DNA from: Gammaproteobacteria bacterium
GTDB taxonomy: Bacteria > Gemmatimonadota > Gemmatimonadetes > Longimicrobiales > Gaopeijiaceae
Direction of reading: 5' to 3'
Assembly (NCBI GenBank): GCA_024638345.1
Contig: JAHEKL010000093.1
Coordinates: 1-9,457 of the forward strand
DNA length: 9,457 bases
A program made the position numbers and the translations under genes. The number at the start of each line of letters is the position of its first letter. The first letter of the stretch is position 1. The notes under the pieces were generated by a model, which saw only the letters and a program-made list of their open reading frames with translations, made no database searches and was not told the DNA's origin. Shown here piece after piece: positions 5,403 through 9,457 of the stretch.

Positions 5403-6841
5403 GCAGATGGGGCCCGAATTCCTCGCAAGTGCGCGGTGGCTTCCCGAATACGACGCAAGGTGAGCTCACGGCCCAGGAAGAAGAGCACTTCGAAGATTCC
5501 GGGGCTCACCGCCTGGCCGGTCAGGGCCACGCGGAGTGGATGAATCACCTTCCCCGCCCCTATGCCTCGTTCGTGCGCCAGTGACCGGACCGTGGACTCC
5601 AGAGACTCCGCGTCCCAGTTCACGTCCACGAACGCCTCGTGCAGCGCGGACAGCAACTCGGCCGCACCGTGGGGATCCTTCGCCCAGTGCTTCTTCACCG
5701 CTTCGGGCTCCGGATCCACGGAGCTATCGAAGAACATCTCGGCCTTGGCCGCGATATCTCCCACGGTACGAGCTCTCCGTTTGAGCAGGTCGACGACTCC
5801 GACGAACCACGGTCCGCGGTCCCGAGCCCACGCCCGGTGCATGGGCTCGAGCTCGTCGAGCACCCGGTCCACCAGATCGACTGCGGGCAATCGGGAGAGA
5901 TGCTGGCCGCTCAGCCACTCGAGCTTGGCTTGATCGAAGATCGCGCTCTTCTTGAGAACCCGGTCCAACGAGAACTTCTGGATCAACTCCTCCCTAGTCA
6001 TGACCTCCTCGTCCGTGCCGGGAGACCAGCCTAGCAGGGCGAGAAAGTTCACCATCGCTTCGGGGAGAATCCCCTTCTCCTCGTAATCACCGACTGCGGT
6101 GGCGCCGTGTCGCTTGGACAGGCGCTTACCGTCCGGACCGAGAATCATGGGAACGTGAGCGAACTTCGGTATCGATCTCCCGAGAGCCTCGTGGATGAGG
6201 ATCTGCTTCGGCGTGTTGGACAGGTGATCGTCCCCTCGAATCACATGGGAGATCCGCATCTCGGCATCGTCCGACGCCACGGCCAAGTTGTAGGTCGGCG
6301 TACCGTCCGATCGGAGTAGGACGAGATCCTCGATGTCGTCGTTGTCGAACCGGGTAGGCCCGTGGACGAGATCCTCCCACGACGTTTCCCCGGGGGGCAT
6401 GCGGAATCGAATCGCATGAGCCTCGGCGGCGCCCAGCCGGGCCTCCGATTCCTCCGGGCTCAACCGGTCCGCCTGCTCTCGTGGATATCGGGTGGCGCGC
6501 GCGGGATCGGCGGCCCGGATTGCCCCGAGCTCTTCAGCGGTCGTGAAGTCCCGATAGGCCCGACCGAGATCGAGCAGCCTTAGCGCGTCTGCCCGATGAC
6601 GCTCGAGGCCTGCACTCTGAAAAGATGGGCCTTCGTCCCAGTCGAGACCCAGCCACTCCATCCCGTGGAGGATGCCCTCCACCATCTCCTCGGAGGAGCG
6701 ATCGCGGTCGGTATCCTCGACTCGGAGAACGAACGTGCCTCCGGTCGAACGGGCCAGAAGCCAGTTGAAGAGAGCGGTTCGGGCACCACCGACGTGAAGG
6801 TGGCCCGTCGGAGAGGGCGCGAAACGGACGCGAACGGACAT
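5399..6841 (-). CDS. gltX: Glutamate--tRNA ligase
   Basis: GltX charges tRNA-Glu with glutamate in the cytosol (class I synthetase). The 480-residue length is normal. The HIGH-type signature is in FAPSPTGHLHVGGART at 7-22, the KMSKS equivalent is KRLSKRHG at 239-246, and VEDTDRDRS at 41-49 and DHLSNTPKQ at 205-213 are typical. The C-terminal anticodon-binding region is full length and includes KVIHPLRVALTG (431-442). The cysteines that bind zinc in E. coli-type enzymes are absent (YRDFTTAEEL at 96-105), which is common in zinc-free forms. The start is ATG 6841. The frame stays open upstream for 75 codons, but those lie over the ispG end and resemble no synthetase. No clear Shine-Dalgarno precedes it; ispG ends 19 bases upstream, so coupling or read-through translation is likely. 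Whether it also charges tRNA-Gln cannot be told from this window. Confidence 0.97.
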   Translation of the reverse strand: MSVRVRFAPSPTGHLHVGGARTALFNWLLARSTGGTFVLRVEDTDRDRSSEEMVEGILHGMEWLGLDWDEGPSFQSAGLERHRADALRLLDLGRAYRDFTTAEELGAIRAADPARATRYPREQADRLSPEESEARLGAAEAHAIRFRMPPGETSWEDLVHGPTRFDNDDIEDLVLLRSDGTPTYNLAVASDDAEMRISHVIRGDDHLSNTPKQILIHEALGRSIPKFAHVPMILGPDGKRLSKRHGATAVGDYEEKGILPEAMVNFLALLGWSPGTDEEVMTREELIQKFSLDRVLKKSAIFDQAKLEWLSGQHLSRLPAVDLVDRVLDELEPMHRAWARDRGPWFVGVVDLLKRRARTVGDIAAKAEMFFDSSVDPEPEAVKKHWAKDPHGAAELLSALHEAFVDVNWDAESLESTVRSLAHERGIGAGKVIHPLRVALTGQAVSPGIFEVLFFLGRELTLRRIREATAHLRGIRAPSA

Positions 6842-6860
6842 GTATCGGGACGGGGGTCGG

Positions 6861-8111
6861 TCAGGCCGAAGCCCCGACTTCCTGATCGACCGGACCACCC
6901 TGCCCGTACCGGCGCTGGATGTAGTCCAGAAGGATCTGTTTGAACTCGTCCACGAGTCCGTCGCCTTTGAGCGTCGTGAAGTGCTTTCCGTCCACGTATA
7001 CCGGTGCCTTCGGCTCTTCGAACGTTCCGGGCAGGGAGATCCCCAGATTCGCGTGCTTCGATTCACCAGGTCCGTTCACCACGCATCCCATCACCGCGAC
7101 CTGCAGATCCTCGACCCCCGGAAACGACTCCTTCCACTCGGGCATGCGATCGCGAATGAAGCCCTGGATGTCCTCGGCCATCTCCTGGAAGAAGCTGGAG
7201 GTCGTGCGCCCACACCCGGGACAAGACGTGACCTGGGGCTCGAAGCTCCGAATGTGGAGGGATTGAAGAATCTGCTGGGCGATCCGCACCTCCTGCGTGC
7301 GGTCGCCGCCGGGCCGCGGAGTGAGGGAAACGCGAATGGTGTCCCCAATCCCTTCGATCAGGAGCACCGAGAGGGCCGCGGCGGTCGCCACGATTCCCTT
7401 CGCACCCATCCCTGCCTCGGTCAAACCGAGGTGCAGGGGATGCTCGGAGCGAGGAGCGAGTTGACGATAGACCGCGATCAGCTCGGGCACCTCGGAAACC
7501 TTGGCCGAGAGAACGATTCGATCGGAGCCCAGGCCGGTGGCCTCCGCCAACTCGGCGGAGCGGATCGCGCTCTCCACGATCGCGTCACGGAGCACCGCTT
7601 GTGCGTCCTTCGGATGGGACCGGGCGGCGTTCTCGTCCATGAGCTGCGTGAGGAGCTGCTGGTCCAGCGAACCCCAATTCACGCCGATTCGGACCGGCTT
7701 TCCATGGTCCACCGCGATACGGACGATCTCCTGGAAGTTCTCGTCCCTGCGCTTCGAGCCTACGTTTCCGGGGTTGATGCGGTACTTCGCCAGAGCGCTC
7801 GCGCAGTCCGGATGCTCCTTGAGCAAGATGTGCCCGTTGTAGTGGAAGTCCCCGATGATGGGTGTCGTCAGGCCCAGATCGTGGAGACGGGCGACAATCT
7901 CGGGTACCGCACGAGCCGCAGCCTCGTGATTCACCGTCACTCGGACGAGCTCGCTCCCCGCACGGGCCAGCTCGGCAACCTGTTCCACCGTCGCTGCGAC
8001 GTCGGCCGTATCCGTGTTCGTCATCGACTGGACTACGACCGGACGATCTCCCCCGACCCCGATCCCTCCGATGTCGACTTCCTTGGTCCTGCGACGTTCC
8101 CAGATGCTCAC
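6861..8111 (-). CDS. ispG: 4-hydroxy-3-methylbut-2-enyl diphosphate synthase (flavodoxin/ferredoxin)
   Basis: IspG (GcpE) performs the penultimate step of the MEP isoprenoid pathway, reducing 2-C-methylerythritol cyclodiphosphate to HMBPP with a 4Fe-4S cluster. Using the GTG start the protein has 416 residues. VVVQSMTNTDTADV at about 25-38 begins the barrel, RINPGNVGS at 111-119 and HLGLTEAGMG at 227-236 are barrel motifs, and the cluster ligands are C297 and C300 (SCPGCGRT), C343 and E350 (MGCVVNGPGES). It is a little longer than the 372-residue E. coli enzyme because of a longer middle region, as in several phyla. The GTG at 8111 has GGAG 6 bases upstream, and the protein then begins just before the conserved RRRTKEV. 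A TTG at 8192 would add 27 residues but falls in a predicted -35. It leads the ispG-gltX pair. No fault is visible. Confidence 0.96.
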   Translation of the reverse strand: MSIWERRRTKEVDIGGIGVGGDRPVVVQSMTNTDTADVAATVEQVAELARAGSELVRVTVNHEAAARAVPEIVARLHDLGLTTPIIGDFHYNGHILLKEHPDCASALAKYRINPGNVGSKRRDENFQEIVRIAVDHGKPVRIGVNWGSLDQQLLTQLMDENAARSHPKDAQAVLRDAIVESAIRSAELAEATGLGSDRIVLSAKVSEVPELIAVYRQLAPRSEHPLHLGLTEAGMGAKGIVATAAALSVLLIEGIGDTIRVSLTPRPGGDRTQEVRIAQQILQSLHIRSFEPQVTSCPGCGRTTSSFFQEMAEDIQGFIRDRMPEWKESFPGVEDLQVAVMGCVVNGPGESKHANLGISLPGTFEEPKAPVYVDGKHFTTLKGDGLVDEFKQILLDYIQRRYGQGGPVDQEVGASA

Positions 8112-8117
8112 GTGAGT

Positions 8118-8121
8118 CTCC
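8118..8121 (-). promoter_or_regulatory. Ribosome binding site fixing the ispG start
   Basis: GGAG on the minus strand lies 6 bases before GTG 8111. The further-upstream TTG 8192 has its nearest GGAG 14 bases away, so the GTG is preferred. Confidence 0.6.
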
Positions 8122-8163
8122 AGACCCGGACGATCGCCCCCCTTCCCGACCCCGACCCGCCGC

Positions 8164-8192
8164 AATCTACGACCCCCGAAAGAGGCCTCCAA
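8164..8192 (-). promoter_or_regulatory. Possible promoter of ispG-gltX
   Basis: TTGGAG (8192-8187), a 17-base spacer and TAGATT (8169-8164) on the minus strand give a modest match (3/6 and 4/6). The transcript would start near 8157, about 45 bases before the GTG start. Confidence 0.35.
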
Positions 8193-8262
8193 GGCTAGGT
8201 CCGGGTCTCCATTCGCCCTCTACCACCAATGATCTGTACCGCGAGGGGCCCTTGACCCATCT

Positions 8263-8280
8263 TTCGATGTTCGAGTTCGA
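8263..8280. repeat. Three short TTCGA direct repeats in the ispG/lipoprotein intergenic region
   Basis: TTCGA occurs at 8263-8267, 8270-8274 and 8276-8280; the last two sit in a perfect tandem GTTCGA. This lies in the 192-base gap between divergent genes, about 25 bases before the lipoprotein start and just downstream of a TTGACC (8252-8257). It could be a regulator site. Nothing else recognisable is in 8193-8303. Confidence 0.3.
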
Positions 8281-8303
8281 ATGCCCGAAAACGCGCGAGC
8301 CCA

Positions 8304-8846
8304 GTGATCACAAGGCGACTATTCCTGTGGCTTCCCCACCACCGCCGAAACGCGAAAAGCGGGAGTCTCGCGGTCGTCGGTATCGCGCTGCTCATGGGAG
8401 CCTGTGGAGACCAATCCGCAACCCAGGACTTCTACGTCGAGCCTTCGACACCCGAGAACCCAGTGGCGCAGACCGAGGCGGCCGCGGCCGAAGTGGCTGA
8501 CCGTGAAGCCCTGCCTCCGACCAGCCCGATTCAGGCGGTCGAGGGCTCGGGAACGACCGGTGACTTCACCGTCACCTACTCGGCGACCGAGGTCGAGCTG
8601 CAAGTGCGGGTCGACGGGCTCCCGGAAGTCGGCGAGTTCGCGACCCACGTCCACCGGGGAGTCTGCGCGGAGGGAGGCCCTGTGGCCGCACTCCTGAGTC
8701 CGGTCGTCGGAACTCCGGGTGGGGGTGGGACGAGCACGACGACGCTTCCGCCCGATGCCCTGCCGGTCACGGAGCCGCTCTTCGTCCAGATCCACGGATC
8801 GTCCGGCGCACCGATCGCCTGCGGCGATCTGGTCGGCGGCGACTGA
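8304..8846 (+). CDS. Small lipoprotein with Cu/Zn-SOD-like fold signature
   Basis: A 180-residue protein of unknown function. Residues 1-33 look like a lipoprotein signal peptide: basic start (RR at 4-5 and 14-15), hydrophobic SLAVVGIALLM (21-31) and lipobox LMGAC with the lipidated Cys at 34. An Ala/Glu/Pro-rich linker of about 45 residues follows. The C-terminal half (about 85-178) has THVHRGVC (114-121), GGGGTSTTTL (139-148) and VQIHGSSGAPIACGDL (161-176). The HxH, the first Cys and the late ACG are placed as in Cu/Zn superoxide dismutases, whose two cysteines form a disulfide. The remaining metal histidines and the long loops are not evident, so it resembles the small SOD-like or CHRD-like proteins of unknown role and is probably not an active dismutase. 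The GTG start at 8304 has no good Shine-Dalgarno, and a stop at 8253-8255 limits the frame upstream. Glutamate dehydrogenase follows 67 bases later in the same direction. Confidence 0.75.
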   Translation: MITRRLFLWLPHHRRNAKSGSLAVVGIALLMGACGDQSATQDFYVEPSTPENPVAQTEAAAAEVADREALPPTSPIQAVEGSGTTGDFTVTYSATEVELQVRVDGLPEVGEFATHVHRGVCAEGGPVAALLSPVVGTPGGGGTSTTTLPPDALPVTEPLFVQIHGSSGAPIACGDLVGGD

Positions 8847-8913
8847 ATCACCGCCTCGACCCGACTCCTCTTCCGACGCACTCCCACTTGAAACCCGAGT
8901 AGGTGGCCTCCAC

Positions 8914-9457
8914 ATGAGCGAACCCAATGGATTCGCCGCGCAGGTCGATGCGTACTTCGACCAGGCGGCGACACTCCTTCACTACCCGAAGGGTCTCCTC
9001 GACCAGATCAAGGTCTGCAACGCCGTCTACCATGTGAGCTTCCCGCTCCGAAGAGACGACCGCTCGATCGAGGTGATCCACGGATGGCGCGCCCACCACT
9101 CCTATCATCGACTCCCCGTGAAGGGCGGCTTCCGTCTGACGGATGCTGCGTCCGAGGACGAGGTAACCGCGCTCGCCGCGCTCATGAGCTACAAGTGCGC
9201 GCTCGTGGACGTCCCCTTCGGCGGCGCCAAGGGCGCGATCAAGATCGAGAAGAGCGAATACACGGACAGCGAGTTGGAGCGGATCGTTCGCCGATACACG
9301 TTCGAGCTCGCCCGCAGAAGGCTGATCGGTCCCGGTGAGGACGTCCCGGCCCCCGATCTGGGAGTCGGGGAGCGGGAGATCGCCTGGATGGCGGACACCT
9401 ATGTGTCCCTGGCGCGGGGAGAACAGGACGCGATCGGCGCGGTGACCGGAAAGCCTG
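8914..9457 (+). CDS. gdhA: Glu/Leu/Phe/Val-family dehydrogenase, probably glutamate dehydrogenase (N-terminal 181 residues)
   Basis: This enzyme family interconverts glutamate with 2-oxoglutarate plus ammonia using NAD(P). Only the N-terminal substrate domain is present; a full protein would have about 420 residues, so more than half lies beyond base 9457. Motifs are LPVKGGFR at 67-74 (substrate lysine K70), YKCALVDVPFGGAKGAI at 93-109 (K94 and catalytic-type K106), and GEDVPAPDLGVGEREIAWMADTY at 141-163 (catalytic-type D143). The usual GGAKGGI has Ala for the last Gly here. The VPFGGAKG form fits glutamate rather than leucine dehydrogenase (GGGK). The start is ATG 8914 with AGGTGG (8901-8906) 7 bases upstream. 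The cofactor-binding Rossmann domain is not in view, so NAD versus NADP preference is unknown. No promoter is obvious in the 67-base gap, so it may share a transcript with the lipoprotein. Confidence 0.9.
   Translation, partial: MSEPNGFAAQVDAYFDQAATLLHYPKGLLDQIKVCNAVYHVSFPLRRDDRSIEVIHGWRAHHSYHRLPVKGGFRLTDAASEDEVTALAALMSYKCALVDVPFGGAKGAIKIEKSEYTDSELERIVRRYTFELARRRLIGPGEDVPAPDLGVGEREIAWMADTYVSLARGEQDAIGAVTGKP

Noticed and set aside
6842..7066. 75-codon upstream extension of gltX
   Set aside because: It overlaps the ispG end and is Arg/Ser-rich with no synthetase similarity; the conserved protein begins at MSVRVRFAPS.
6840..8198. Long open frame on the plus strand opposite ispG
   Set aside because: Mirror of the ispG codon bias; the product resembles no protein family and ispG is complete on the other strand.
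8250..8300. tRNA-like T-arm sequence (GTTCGAGTTCGAA)
   Set aside because: The flanking bases do not form the 5-bp T stem and no acceptor or anticodon arms can be paired.

Overview
This window looks like ordinary chromosome from a high-GC, Gram-negative-type bacterium. It is all single-copy housekeeping genes plus one transporter and one small lipoprotein. I see no insertion sequence, integrase, CRISPR array, rRNA or tRNA. The mix (PyrR-led pyrimidine operon, lipoprotein, periplasm-facing antiporter extension, MEP-pathway IspG, several GTG and TTG starts) would suit Gemmatimonadota or a neighbouring phylum. That placement is a low-confidence inference from general familiarity.

Layout. (1) Positions 2009 down to 1, minus strand: pyrR-pyrB-pyrC, the start of de novo pyrimidine synthesis. 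The cistrons are joined by 4-base stop/start overlaps (TTGA, GTGA) and pyrC is cut by the window edge. (2) Positions 2010-2213: a divergent intergenic region with back-to-back promoters. (3) Positions 2214-4211, plus strand: an NhaC-family antiporter with a signal peptide and an extra extracytoplasmic domain. Its 3' end overlaps tadA by 105 bases on opposite strands. (4) Positions 8111 down to 4107, minus strand: ispG (isoprenoids), gltX (Glu-tRNA synthetase), a LexA-family repressor and tadA (tRNA wobble deaminase). The repressor also has its own likely promoter, whose -35 contains the gltX stop codon. (5) Positions 8112-8303: a second divergent intergenic region. (6) Positions 8304-9457, plus strand: a small SOD-fold-like lipoprotein and the first 181 codons of a glutamate dehydrogenase.

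Two points stand out. First, both internal pyr junctions (pyrR/pyrB and pyrB/pyrC) can fold into matching 6-bp hairpins. Their purine loops end in GGGAGA, the 3' arm starts with GG, and a non-ATG start codon follows immediately. The loop plus GG is the Shine-Dalgarno sequence. It also resembles the core of the known PyrR-binding RNA motif, and the two stems differ by compensating changes. This suggests PyrR may repress translation of each downstream cistron. Second, the LexA protein keeps its DNA-binding and S24-like fold but by eye has lost the catalytic Ser (now Asp), the catalytic Lys (now Gln) and the Ala-Gly cleavage site in register. It is probably a repressor that cannot cleave itself, so it may not control an SOS response. 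Its promoter spacer is filled by an inverted repeat that could be an operator.
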